A stretch of DNA of 64,000 nucleotides from Ferrimonas marina (GTDB lineage: Bacteria; Pseudomonadota; Gammaproteobacteria; Enterobacterales; Shewanellaceae), in NCBI RefSeq assembly GCF_900129905.1, contig NZ_FQXG01000003.1, forward strand, positions 425,771-489,770, written 5' to 3'. Below are positions 9,401 through 16,667 of the stretch, piece after piece. How positions within the stretch are numbered: position 1 is the first letter of the stretch; the number at the start of each line of letters is the position of its first letter. The notes below the pieces were generated by a model. The model was not told where the DNA came from, ran no database searches, and was given only the letters and a program-made list of their open reading frames with translations. A program made the translations under genes and the position numbers.

Positions 9401-10400
9401 GACCTGGCGTAACGTGTTTGTTCTTCGGCAGGAAGAAGATGCCAACGATACCCTGGAGCAGCCAGATAGATATCTCAAGGCAGAGATCGAAGCGTGGCTC
9501 AATTCAGACTCCACTATCTCGTGCCTGCAAGAACAGGGAGTCCCGGGTGATTCGATGACGAATTGGCTGGTGCCGGAGATTGAAGAGCAGCGGTTACCGC
9601 TAAAGTACGCGCAGGACATTCTGCCGTTGTTGCGTGCCGCTTATGAGGCTGATGAGCTGGAATCTCTGGAGCCGAAGGTGATTAGCAAGGTCCTGGGAAC
9701 TTCTCTGGTAACGCCATCGTGCGACATCGTGGACGTGTTATTGAAGAAGGGAATGTTTAGCGCCTGCGAACGGCTTGTTGCCGACAACCTGGATGTCTTC
9801 TGCCCTGGTGAAGAGTGGGATAGTGAACTGCTGTCGAAAACTGACCTGGTGAAGCGCCTGATCCGCGGTCAGGTAGTTGGTGGTGATCGGTACCGGTCAC
9901 TACTAGCGTCTGTTGAGTTCACGCTTGACGACCTGGGGGGTGATGATCTGGATGAGAGCCTGTACGTGCCCAGCATTGAGAAGGTTGAGATCTCTGAAGG
10001 GCCGCCCATTAAAGCAGGCGATTTCGCTGCTGAGGAAGGCTTCGCGGTCGTGTCTCGGCCACCAGTAGTTCAGCTGGGGGCAGACGCACTAAAGCAGTTG
10101 CTGGGTGACCTAGCTCGACCTGTTGAGGAGCGCTTGGCAATCCTGGTGGGCCAAGTGCAATACCTGGGCGAGGACGTTTGGCCCTTGATTGAAGGCTTTG
10201 GTGGAGCCGAGGAGATGCTCACCATGAGCGATGCAACAGGCAAGTTGAGCGGGGCGGTGATCACCAGCGAGACCACGGCGCTGGCAGCGGCCCTTGTCGA
10301 AGTGGGTTTGATGTCATCGTTCGCAAACAGGGGTGGCAGCATTGTCCTTCATGCCAAAAGGGCTCGTTCAACTGCCTCCGAGGGGTTAACTGAAGGATGA
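6432..10400 (+). CDS. YobI-like membrane P-loop NTPase (1322 aa)
   Basis: Very large protein resembling the YobI-type P-loop NTPases. Walker A is GGHSAGKSS (107-115); two transmembrane helices follow (about 198-218 and 236-254) inserted inside the NTPase; Walker B is VVVFEDMDRF (306-315); then come a sensor-like YALRDDVF and RTKFFD segment typical of this family. Residues ~450-1322 are a long, mostly helical region without recognised domains. It probably sits at the inner membrane with the NTPase in the cytoplasm. The GTG at 6432 has AGGA upstream; an ATG at 6459 is an alternative. Such large NTPases often occur in defence loci, and here it precedes an ART-like gene by 63 bases. Its target is unknown. 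Confidence 0.82.
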   Translation: MAGGKVVGKMKNVLVATAWKVAPGWCQKFDDWLDGRRTQKLLARAEKAGGVDRAVALLVDSKAEGSGESRLPDLAPAPNPESFSRARRLLSEYLGRSDRVRLIAVTGGHSAGKSSFLYSFFSLVKGFNHIVISLGQSKDGQLVHSGKGDTRVPVSSKEVVCSIEAGILRQILYRDPAHGKRASNLREAVVKEHWVRNLFMAVAVAAILSVASAVAIAGKKEVWGWIEIAHHNLGNSWAFAVLAGIGAYAVWFSHQLVRMASRIRLSKVNAVSGEFQLDHGNGNAPSPMNEYLEEILAYFESSGVDVVVFEDMDRFKQPGIFERLKEINKIINDSVKVKQTVRFVYALRDDVFEDATDRTKFFDGMVPVVPVVAAANVYPRLLKEMELAGFYDGSAKAKEHWGALLMDISLYVQDMRMLKAMVVDFHQYKDALNVANGDRSELKLMALMACKVKYPSEFARWQIGEGLLPDAAMMREAWLDERQVKIREEIDMIEDLLVEAKKEGQLRVEHYSELLTGRFVDTYGPLHLLRLNGVSLSDRAGALEKLASEGWEVTANLKLNNNAKNTSGMSLKELFESLDPGFEKRYGSLHAASSSGRRFHESRRAQLEAELERLSIKPLSSCLDSVLQNCTEQKAWLKELEAFPLVEVLLRLGFIDEDFRESLCEFVEGDLTAKDFEFMRDLSEQRPPKSEHDSKNYDRIALWMREPHTASPAAYNLGLIRHLAGGGVREQQLLDQIVEKQIEMHADGVARLVELHQELGINFCMLAENTSGLLMRVLDDGSADSEGRLAVGLTLIAYYSRNNKQYMLDGQVIEALQSLLDGFKGAMEVLKGHSDRRALIKVLEGMGVRFTAIGRAVDDQELVLTAMTHRFLRLNETTLFEVIKALEPEGEKVGTVTYSALPNNTAAFREWLHDEANANDLAPLVALEKITSVPESVIQGLLCAEGDGQLSNTNMKVLVHGAKFKMAKLPESGLMEGALKALLKEKRVEATWRNVFVLRQEEDANDTLEQPDRYLKAEIEAWLNSDSTISCLQEQGVPGDSMTNWLVPEIEEQRLPLKYAQDILPLLRAAYEADELESLEPKVISKVLGTSLVTPSCDIVDVLLKKGMFSACERLVADNLDVFCPGEEWDSELLSKTDLVKRLIRGQVVGGDRYRSLLASVEFTLDDLGGDDLDESLYVPSIEKVEISEGPPIKAGDFAAEEGFAVVSRPPVVQLGADALKQLLGDLARPVEERLAILVGQVQYLGEDVWPLIEGFGGAEEMLTMSDATGKLSGAVITSETTALAAALVEVGLMSSFANRGGSIVLHAKRARSTASEGLTEG

Positions 10401-10463
10401 TTTCGGCGTTTGCATGGCAGACCTCAGATAGACTGTAAGTGTGAGGCCACTGGAGTTTTAGCC

Positions 10464-11105
10464 GTGCTGAAGAATGTTCTCAACAACATCTTATCGAGCC
10501 CTACCTTGGCCCAATCCGTCGAAGACTGGGTCGAGGGAGAGGGTATCTACGATGATGCGTCAGGCTGGCGTCGGGATCCGGACTTTGCTTCCGATGAGCT
10601 GCCTACATACCTAAGTGAGATAGCCGGCATCGAGGCGGAAGAGGGCGGCTTTGAGTTATCGGAGCCACTTTCTGAGCATGCAAGGCTGTTACTCGCTGGG
10701 TGCAGTGTGGTGCTCTATCACTACACGTCCAGTGCACAGCTGGCGGACATTGCTCGAAGTGGGCTGGTTGCTGGCATTAGCGACACCAACCGCAACGGAG
10801 AGGAGTGCCAAGGAGTATACCTGACGACTGAGACGGTTGGTCCCACTGTAGAGCTCTATGGCCGAAGGGCGGCACGGGTGCATGGGGGCGAGCCGGTTGC
10901 TCTGGCCGTCGCGGTGCCTGTCGATGCCCTAGGTACCTGGTACCGAGAGGATCCGGATGACAGTGATATTGCGTCGGGTAGCTATCAGTATGTTGTGCCG
11001 TCGGTGGACGCAAAGCACTTGGTCAACCTGGATGAGTTGCTGGCGGAGTTTTGCCCCGGGAGTGGCCGACTGCGTGTTGAGCCGGAGTCGGGGCTACAGC
11101 GCTAG
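10464..11105 (+). CDS. Putative ADP-ribosyltransferase-fold protein
   Basis: 213-aa protein. From about residue 80 it shows LYHYTSSAQLADIARSGL, then GVYLTTE, a short helix with GRRAARVHGGE, an AVAVPVDAL strand and REDPDD. This order (H-Y-T strand, helix, Y-L-T strand, V-x-V-P strand, D-rich turn) is typical of ART-like folds such as RNA 2'-phosphotransferase and DarT-type enzymes. Family and activity are not certain. I prefer the GTG at 10464 (GGAG upstream) to the TTG at 10410. It follows the YobI-like NTPase on the same strand, so the two may form an effector and NTPase pair. A strong terminator follows. Confidence 0.6.
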   Translation: MLKNVLNNILSSPTLAQSVEDWVEGEGIYDDASGWRRDPDFASDELPTYLSEIAGIEAEEGGFELSEPLSEHARLLLAGCSVVLYHYTSSAQLADIARSGLVAGISDTNRNGEECQGVYLTTETVGPTVELYGRRAARVHGGEPVALAVAVPVDALGTWYREDPDDSDIASGSYQYVVPSVDAKHLVNLDELLAEFCPGSGRLRVEPESGLQR

Positions 11106-11136
11106 TCACAGAATCGCGAAGTGGAGAAATAGAAGG

Positions 11137-11168
11137 GCCCGTGAACAAAACGTCACGGGCTCTTTTTT
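11137..11168 (+). terminator. Rho-independent terminator
   Basis: GCCCGTGA/TCACGGGC stem with an 8-base loop followed by TCTTTTTT, ending the NTPase/ART-like unit. Confidence 0.9.
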
Positions 11169-11430
11169 AGGTCCAGGCCCGGGTAAGGAGTTGGTTGATG
11201 TCAGACTTTACGCGACGCTTGATACCGTCGGCCGAGACCAGGCGGTAGAGCGCACGCCGTCGTGTGTCTGTGGTCTTCTCGATCTGGTACCGATCGGAGT
11301 CCATCATCGTTTGGATCAACGTGGTGGCCTGAGAGGTTGTCCCGCCGATCAGGTGAGCCAGTTCCCGGACTGTAATGGGGCGATCTTCAGTGAGCCAGGC
11401 TTCGGCCGCCTTTTCCTCGGTTATCTTCAT
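11167..11430 (-). CDS. Small winged-helix protein
   Basis: 87-aa protein. RPITVRELAHLIGGTTSQATTLIQTM looks like a helix-turn-helix, followed by a basic beta-hairpin (TTDTRRRALYRL), together a winged-helix DNA-binding domain. The ATG at 11430 has GGAG eight bases upstream; the open frame reaches 11574 but overlaps the upstream gene. It overlaps the preceding gene by 44 bases, so expression is probably coupled. Likely a small regulator; target unknown. Confidence 0.72.
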   Translation of the reverse strand: MKITEEKAAEAWLTEDRPITVRELAHLIGGTTSQATTLIQTMMDSDRYQIEKTTDTRRRALYRLVSADGIKRRVKSDINQLLTRAWT

Positions 11431-11773
11431 CGTTCGCACTCCTTGCTGGATGAGGGATCGAACATTCGTCGCACAGGGCAACGAACAGCGTCTGGAGATA
11501 GCTGGCCGGATGATCCATGTTGCCGAAACGCAAGGTACAGTCCCGGTCGACCAGGTGCTCAAGTCGTTTAGCAAAAACCGCAGCGACCTGATCGTTGGTC
11601 GATACCGCTGGGGTTAGGCCGGCCAAAAGGAACACCGAGATCGGCAGAGAGTGCACGGTGGCAATCTGATCTGCTTGTTGTTCTAAAGCTAGGGCTAAAC
11701 CCTGTGCCTGGCAGTCCGGTGCCAGTGTGGCGCGACGTTGAGCGACACGCGCGCCGAGTGATTGAACATCCAT
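11387..11773 (-). CDS. Unrecognised protein upstream of winged-helix gene
   Basis: 128-aa protein of unknown function with an alanine- and leucine-rich helical N-terminus. I prefer the ATG at 11773 (MDVQSL, GGTGA upstream) to 11797. Its 3' end overlaps the start of the winged-helix gene. A half-site resembling the recurrent palindrome (GAGTATACGGG) lies upstream at about 11806. Confidence 0.7.
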   Translation of the reverse strand: MDVQSLGARVAQRRATLAPDCQAQGLALALEQQADQIATVHSLPISVFLLAGLTPAVSTNDQVAAVFAKRLEHLVDRDCTLRFGNMDHPASYLQTLFVALCDECSIPHPARSANDEDNRGKGGRSLAH

Positions 11774-11833
11774 ATTTTCACCACAAATCAACATCATGTA
11801 ACCACTACGAGTATACGGGCAAAGCCTCTGGCG

Positions 11834-12193
11834 TCAACCCTGGTCACAAGGCCATGGGTACTGGGGTAGCCCGCAGGGGGTGTACGCGTTATCCAGCTTG
11901 ATGAAACTGCACCCTTGCTCGTAGGCGTACGTCAGCAGGCTGGGGAGGTGTCTGTACTTGACCACGCTGATATCGAGCAACTCGGCGACCTCGTGCGCGC
12001 TGTGGGTTTCGATGATCAGGCCCGATTGGTAGTCCATCTGGTACACGGCCAGCCCCGGTTTATCGCAGGCTGCCTGTGTCATCAGAGCCTGGTAGTCCTC
12101 AGGACAGACGTGCGCGGTGCTCAACAGCAGGATCTGGCCTGTCCTGGGTAGGTCAATTCTTGGTGCTGGCTTTGTTGAATTCCCAATGCTCAT
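11834..12193 (-). CDS. Unrecognised small protein
   Basis: 119-aa soluble protein without recognised motifs, containing four cysteines. GAGAGAA precedes the ATG at 12193. A palindromic operator (12227-12242) lies 34 bases upstream, between this gene and the divergent cold-shock-domain gene, so either or both could be controlled by it. Confidence 0.75.
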   Translation of the reverse strand: MSIGNSTKPAPRIDLPRTGQILLLSTAHVCPEDYQALMTQAACDKPGLAVYQMDYQSGLIIETHSAHEVAELLDISVVKYRHLPSLLTYAYEQGCSFIKLDNAYTPCGLPQYPWPCDQG

Positions 12194-12226
12194 AAATAAA
12201 GATTCTCTCAGCTGTTGACGCCTAAA

Positions 12227-12242
12227 GTATACCTATGTATAT
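12227..12242. promoter_or_regulatory. Operator variant, GTATAC-CTAT-GTATAT
   Basis: Near-palindromic member of the recurring family in the divergent intergenic region between 12193 (minus) and 12329 (plus). Confidence 0.6.
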
Positions 12243-12328
12243 TTTGGGGTGTAAGGAATGCTGTACCACAAGATGTGGACAGCCTGGCTCCAATCAGGGC
12301 CATAGTCAATTGAATAAGGAAGTTAAAT

Positions 12329-13024
12329 ATGACCACCATTACTGGGAAGCACGGCGTTGTGCTGCAATACGGCCGGCATAACGACTACGGGTTCATCCTG
12401 CTGGAGGGCTCCTTCGGGAAGGTGAAGTTCTCTGAAGCAGATCTTAGCGGGATTACTATCGATGAGCTGAGCTATGGCCAGTGTGTAAAGGTCGATTTTG
12501 CCCTGAACGAGCGAAACGGCAAGCTTTTGGCGAGCAATGTGGTGGTCTGTGGTGATCTCAAGCCGGGCGGTATCGGATGCAAGCCGAGTCCTATGGCTGG
12601 AAAAGCCCTGGCCGGGGGCATTGGTAAGCCGGTACTGGAAGAGTGCCGGGTTAAGTTTTTCAAGGACGCTGGGTATGGTTTTGCGAGCCGACCCTGTGGT
12701 GAGGATGTCATGATTCATTATCAGTCCATTGATATGCCCGGGCATCGTACCCTGCTGTCCGGTCAGACTGTCTTGGTTGAAGTCTACAAGGCCGAGGATG
12801 GGCGCTACCGGGCCAGCTATGCTAAACCAGTGTTCGCGAGCGGCGAGGACGTCATCGATGCAATCAGCATTCAGCAGGCTAATGCCATGCCTGCGGTTGA
12901 GCCTATTCCGGAACGTCGTTTGCCGCAGATCGCCAAGCGCCTGGCCTCCTGGTCTGGGTCTGCAGAGCCCCGTCGGCGCGGTGAGAAGAGCCGGTTCGTG
13001 GGGCGCCATCCGGCCTTCGCTTAA
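12329..13024 (+). CDS. Tandem cold-shock-domain protein
   Basis: 231-aa protein with two cold-shock (OB-fold) domains. The N-terminal one (about 6-75) is diverged, with DYGFILL in place of RNP1; the C-terminal one (about 105-165) keeps GYGFAS (RNP1-like) and VMIHY (RNP2-like). Cold-shock domains bind single-stranded RNA or DNA and act as chaperones. The tail is proline- and arginine-rich. AAGGAAG precedes the ATG. Bacterial Csp proteins normally have one ~70-aa domain, so the duplication is unusual. A terminator follows. Confidence 0.85.
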   Translation: MTTITGKHGVVLQYGRHNDYGFILLEGSFGKVKFSEADLSGITIDELSYGQCVKVDFALNERNGKLLASNVVVCGDLKPGGIGCKPSPMAGKALAGGIGKPVLEECRVKFFKDAGYGFASRPCGEDVMIHYQSIDMPGHRTLLSGQTVLVEVYKAEDGRYRASYAKPVFASGEDVIDAISIQQANAMPAVEPIPERRLPQIAKRLASWSGSAEPRRRGEKSRFVGRHPAFA

Positions 13025-13239
13025 AGAAAACGTCTGAACAACGCTGCCTTGGGGGTCGGTTTATCCGCCCCCCTTTTTTGGTTTGGGCCCGGCGTAGGCA
13101 ATCCGAGGAAAACCAGCAGAGAGGCGACTGGGAGGAACAACAGGAAGCCTGCGAGGGTGATCACCCCGGTAAGATAAGAGGCTATCGCGGCCATGCCGAT
13201 CATGACGCCAACAAGCAGCATTTGAGGCTTAAAGCACAT
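13021..13239 (-). CDS. Small two-helix membrane protein (tentative)
   Basis: 72-aa frame with two hydrophobic helices (about 7-28 and 30-47) followed by a basic tail. It converges on, and overlaps by four bases, the cold-shock gene. The ribosome site is weak, and its coding end contains the plus-strand terminator, so it is tentative. Confidence 0.45.
   Translation of the reverse strand: MCFKPQMLLVGVMIGMAAIASYLTGVITLAGFLLFLPVASLLVFLGLPTPGPNQKRGADKPTPKAALFRRFL
13051..13079 (+). terminator. Rho-independent terminator
   Basis: GGGGG...CCCCC hairpin with an inner GG/CC pair, followed by six Ts, downstream of the cold-shock-domain gene. Confidence 0.85.
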
Positions 13240-13437
13240 AATTATCGGAGTCCGCAGGCTGTTGGTTAGGTTGTAAAATTATCGGCGGCGATGATGAGGG
13301 TCAACTCGAGTGCACTAAGGTCTGACGGCGATCACAAATGCGATCTCAAAAAACGTTTGACGCGATCCTCTGTGCTGTCGTAGATTGATCGACATTGTTG
13401 AGGCGGGTGACTTTTACGTAGCTCGCTCTGAAGTTTG

Positions 13438-13490
13438 CCTGGCACTGCTTGTGAGGCAGTAGCCAGGTAGCCGGCACGGAAGTGCTGGCT
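13438..13490 (+). ncRNA. Two strong RNA-type hairpins upstream of the tRNA
   Basis: The first (13438-13467) pairs CCTGGC and ACTGC with GCAGT and GCCAGG around a 7-base loop TTGTGAG, with one bulged A. The second (13469-13490) pairs AGCCGGCAC with GTGCTGGCT around a GGAA tetraloop and includes a G-U pair. The GNRA loop and wobble pair favour plus-strand RNA. The first loop resembles a GTG anticodon loop, but no complete tRNA can be drawn around it. The gap 13240-13437 shows nothing I can name. Confidence 0.5.
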
Positions 13491-13501
13491 GACGGTTCGA
13501 A

Positions 13502-13575
13502 CGCGGCGTAGCTCAATTGGATAGAGCGTCCCCCTCCTAAGGGGAAGGTTGTGGGATCGTGCCCCACCGCTGCGG
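13502..13575 (+). tRNA. tRNA-Arg (anticodon CCT), unusual T-loop
   Basis: A cloverleaf folds with a 7-bp acceptor stem (CGCGGCG/CGCTGCG, one G-U), T8-A9, D-arm GCTC/GAGC with loop AATTGGATA, anticodon arm TCCCC/GGGGA with loop CTCCTAA (anticodon CCT, reads AGG), variable loop AGGTT, T-stem GTGGG/CCCAC and discriminator G. CCA is not encoded. The T-loop is ATCGTGC instead of the usual TTCRANY, so U54 and A58 are missing. It may be decaying or have an altered role. It was assigned by hand folding only. Confidence 0.7.
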
Positions 13576-13739
13576 TGATTTAGGAGTGAAACGGCCTTGG
13601 TCTGGGCCCGCTGAGTAGCGGATGTGTGCCTGCTACTTGGGTTTTGGGAGAGCGGTTTGCCCCGCACTGCGCCTAGTCGCGACCTAGTTCCGGTCCCCTT
13701 TTTTATTGAGTAGTTTCCCTTCGCGGGTGTTTAAGCGAA

Positions 13740-13777
13740 ACCGGCCTCACCCCCCGTTGAGAGGCCGGTATTTTTTT
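13740..13777 (+). terminator. Strong rho-independent terminator
   Basis: ACCGGCCTC/GAGGCCGGT stem with a 12-base loop, then A and seven Ts. It probably ends the tRNA and structured-RNA transcript. Between the tRNA and here lie further short hairpins (for example 13608-13621, CCGCT/AGCGG) and a T-run at 13699-13704, but no gene. Confidence 0.85.
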
Positions 13778-13863
13778 GCCTGTTGGGATGTTGCGCTGCA
13801 GCTGGGCTGTAGCATTTTGTTGGTGCGCCAGAGTCTATGGTGCCGTGAAGTGTGAGGGTGAGA

Positions 13864-14217
13864 ATGGAGCAGGCTAACCGGGATCCAGCGTTAGATAAGA
13901 GGTTCATCGTACTTGGGTATGTGTTGATGGCCAGTGGTGTCTTCACCATGTGGCTTGGTAGCCTGGCCGGTGCTGTAGTCGGATATCTGTTGATTACCCC
14001 GGACCGTGGTTGGGCCGATAGCCATTACCGGGTGATGATCCGGACGTTTTGGATAGGGGCGCTGTACTTATTCCTGGGCAGTTTGTTCTGGCCATTAGGG
14101 GTTGGCGCGGTGGTTCTGTTCCTGATCCCTGTTTGGGTTATCGCGCGTGCGATTCGCGGTTACCTGCGGTCCAAGGATGGCGACCCTTACCCGGAACAAA
14201 AGACCTGGCTGGTCTGA
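13864..14217 (+). CDS. COG3671/DUF4870-like small membrane protein
   Basis: 117-aa inner-membrane protein with three hydrophobic segments (roughly 13-40, 60-80 and 82-100). The spacing of SHYRVMIRTFWIG in the middle and GDPYPEQKTWLV at the C-terminus match a widespread family of short predicted membrane proteins (COG3671). Function is not established for the family. The ATG at 13864 has GAGGG five bases ahead; the frame also opens at 13852. No obvious partner nearby. Confidence 0.75.
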   Translation: MEQANRDPALDKRFIVLGYVLMASGVFTMWLGSLAGAVVGYLLITPDRGWADSHYRVMIRTFWIGALYLFLGSLFWPLGVGAVVLFLIPVWVIARAIRGYLRSKDGDPYPEQKTWLV

Positions 14218-14293
14218 TCCAGAGCAATTTGTTGAGTAGGCCAAGGCCTCTGATGTAACTGGTGCTGACAGCACCACCAAGACAGGATGTCGC

Positions 14294-14337
14294 ATGGGCT
14301 GTCCCATACAAGACCTGCAGGCATTATTGCCTGCAGG
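14294..14337 (+). promoter_or_regulatory. Start codon in a hairpin plus a 10-bp inverted repeat
   Basis: ATGGG-CTGT-CCCAT (14294-14307) places the start codon in a stem, and CCTGCAGGCA-TTAT-TGCCTGCAGG (14314-14337) is a perfect 10-bp stem within codons 7-15. Upstream, TGGTGCT/AGCACCA is another 7-bp hairpin. These could restrain translation initiation. Confidence 0.45.
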
Positions 14338-15235
14338 CCTCTTCGCTGAGCTCGGCGAGATGATCACCCCGGACCAGTTTCTCTCCGACCTTCGAAATGG
14401 GACTGTGCCCCGGGCATACACCCCGTACCATCTGAGCCCGGATCTGCTTAGCATCATCAGGCATACTGGCTTCCGGCTGCGCTTTTACGACTACATGGAC
14501 CAAATCCGTGTCTGGCAGAAGTTCCGAGATGCTGTCCTGGCTTTGGGGCACAGCACGGTGTTGCCTCACCCGGTTCTCGACCAGCTGGCCGACCGGCTGC
14601 GTGGCAAGCGTGTCCTCGAGGTAATGGCGGGGCGTGGTGTGTTGGCCAAGGGTCTTCAGGACCGCGGTGTAGAAGTTATTGCGACTGACCTTTACCGTTC
14701 TGGCGGGCATCGCAAATTCGGTTCCCGGGTTGAGCAGATGGATTCTGTAGAGGCGGTGGGGCAATACGCTGCTGACTGCGACCTACTGTTGCTCTCCTGG
14801 CCGAAACGGGGTGCATCTGCGACAAACACCTTAGCGCAGTGGGGCAATCTGAAGGCGGACCGGGCAGAGGTCCTTTACCTGGGTGAGAGCTTGGGCAAAT
14901 CCAGTCTGGGCTGGTACGGGTTCAAGCAATTGGCCCGCGGTGAGGATTACTCGGACCTGGGTTACCGGCCAATAGCAACAAACCAGGATGTGCCTATGGG
15001 CTTTGTGGCGTTGCCAGGAGAGCTGTGGGTACCAGAGACCCAGGAAGAACCAAAAGAGCTGTCTACCCAAGGGGTCGCGCCTGGCGTGGGCCTCGATGCA
15101 GTCGCGTCGTCAGATTTGGAAAGGCCATATGACCCGATCGACTGGGATCTTGAGTCGCAGATGGCGGAGCAGGGTTGCCAGGTTGGTGCCCTGCAGCAGG
15201 ACATGGATGCCTGGCAACAAATGAGTGGGTTTTAG
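14294..15235 (+). CDS. Class I methyltransferase-like protein, paralogue A
   Basis: 313-aa protein. RVLEVMAGRGVLAKGL (about 109-124) is a motif I of class I SAM-dependent methyltransferases, with VEVIATD as the following acidic strand; DLLLLSWP occupies the motif IV region and could mark the substrate, but no DNA-type NPPY is present. A paralogue with the same V-L-E-V-x-A-G-R-G and VEVIATD blocks lies at 59676-60380. AGGA precedes the ATG. The last ~80 residues are low in recognisable structure. The modified substrate is unknown. Confidence 0.72.
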   Translation: MGCPIQDLQALLPAGLFAELGEMITPDQFLSDLRNGTVPRAYTPYHLSPDLLSIIRHTGFRLRFYDYMDQIRVWQKFRDAVLALGHSTVLPHPVLDQLADRLRGKRVLEVMAGRGVLAKGLQDRGVEVIATDLYRSGGHRKFGSRVEQMDSVEAVGQYAADCDLLLLSWPKRGASATNTLAQWGNLKADRAEVLYLGESLGKSSLGWYGFKQLARGEDYSDLGYRPIATNQDVPMGFVALPGELWVPETQEEPKELSTQGVAPGVGLDAVASSDLERPYDPIDWDLESQMAEQGCQVGALQQDMDAWQQMSGF

Positions 15236-16590
15236 CGCCCGGAACTCAGCGCTGGAACATCGTTGTGTTCAAGGTGCGTTTGTGCAGCTTTTTCTACATC
15301 TGGGGCAATCCAGCGTAGCTGGTCCGGGTTAGTTTTAGATGTGACTGCTCCATTGTTTCTGAATAGCGTGTGGAACTGGGGATCAACAGACTCCAGAATA
15401 GTTAAGGATCCGTCCATCGAGATCGAAGCAAGTGCTTCCGCTATTAAGGTAATATGCCCTGAGCTTCGACCTAGATCGCTAAGTTCTAAGTGTGACAGAG
15501 AAAGGGTTGAAGTTTTCTCAAAAGTATCAAGCCTGGGCTGATTACTTCGAATAACTACGTCGCCAAGGTAATTGCGAGCTTTGATTTGTTCATAAGAGTG
15601 CTCTTTAAGCTTGTTCGCTTTGCGCTCTTCGATAATGCCCTCTTGGTAATAAACTGAATACTTCCGTTCAGGTAATCCGGTTTCTGACTCTACCCGTTTA
15701 CCACCGTGCAGGCTCACAATATAGTTGGTGAAAAAAGTGTGATTGCCGTTTGACCTTGGTCTCAGTTTAGGATTCCTTGGGGGTTTGCCATAAGTCGCTT
15801 CGTGCTCGAATTTGAGATCCTCAATTACGTCAGGAAGATTTTCGGGCGTGCTTGACATGATCTCCTGTGTAGTTTCTTGTCGATTCGGATTTTCGAGTCG
15901 TTCGATTCGATAGAGCTTCATAGCCATCTCTGTTAGGGCTTCTGAAGCCTTTACCTGGTTTTCCGGCTGTTCTGTGAGGGTGGAAATCAGGTTGGTAACG
16001 TCAGGAATGGCTTCATTTACTTCAGCTAGATAGACGCGGCTGGTTGCGTCGAATCTGTGGTTATCACTGATGGAGAGCAGAGAGCGGACATTATCTGGGA
16101 GCCGATTGAGCAGGCTCTGAATCCGTCTCTGGCTTCGAGGATCGTCAAAGCTTTCAAGCTTCTCTCGCATAGTCATACAGTCGCACATCAGCCCATACAC
16201 GGCCTTGCGGGCATTGAACAGACTCTTCCGTAGCCGGTATTCAGTCGCTAAGTCAGTGGCATCTTTAAGGATTTTGAAAACGGCATTACGGCCCTCTTCA
16301 GTGAATTCCATCCCTACCAATGAGCCATCATTTCGTGCTGCCATGAGGCCTACAATGATCGCATCCAGAGAGCGCTGATTTAGACTCCTGAGTGTACAGG
16401 TTTGCCCCATTTCATCGGTCCATTGGCGTCGCTGTGCATTTGCTTGCAACATCCCTTGCACTTCAGTAGTATCGGGCTGCCCATCCGTAAAGCTGTACAC
16501 GTACTTGGGGAATTCGAACCAGTCTTCCTCAATTCGGATGCTTTGGCTGCTACCGTTTAGCGGATTACCGTAATTGTTGGGGTGAGACAT
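15232..16590 (-). CDS. Unrecognised 452-aa protein
   Basis: Large soluble protein with no family I can name. Several helical, acidic and arginine-rich segments; residues ~250-330 include a PPRNPKLRPRSNGNHTFF stretch and a KYSVYYQEGIIEERKAN segment. The start at 16590 (MSHPNN) is preferred; the frame opens at 16644 but those residues look untranslated. It converges with the methyltransferase-like gene, overlapping by four bases, and is divergent from the gene at 16668. It is somewhat more AT-rich than its neighbours, suggesting separate acquisition. Confidence 0.78.
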   Translation of the reverse strand: MSHPNNYGNPLNGSSQSIRIEEDWFEFPKYVYSFTDGQPDTTEVQGMLQANAQRRQWTDEMGQTCTLRSLNQRSLDAIIVGLMAARNDGSLVGMEFTEEGRNAVFKILKDATDLATEYRLRKSLFNARKAVYGLMCDCMTMREKLESFDDPRSQRRIQSLLNRLPDNVRSLLSISDNHRFDATSRVYLAEVNEAIPDVTNLISTLTEQPENQVKASEALTEMAMKLYRIERLENPNRQETTQEIMSSTPENLPDVIEDLKFEHEATYGKPPRNPKLRPRSNGNHTFFTNYIVSLHGGKRVESETGLPERKYSVYYQEGIIEERKANKLKEHSYEQIKARNYLGDVVIRSNQPRLDTFEKTSTLSLSHLELSDLGRSSGHITLIAEALASISMDGSLTILESVDPQFHTLFRNNGAVTSKTNPDQLRWIAPDVEKAAQTHLEHNDVPALSSGR

Positions 16591-16667
16591 CTTGTGCGAC
16601 TCTTTTTCGGCTACTACCTTTAATAGTACCGGAACCGAAAGCATGGGTGTGGCCCGCTGGAGTTGAA

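Noticed and set aside
13438-13470. A second tRNA (His-like anticodon loop TTGTGAG)
   Set aside because: Only an anticodon-type arm is present; no D-arm, T-arm or acceptor could be paired around it.
13332-13667. Minus-strand frame across the tRNA region
   Set aside because: Overlaps the tRNA and hairpins on the other strand; no start signal.
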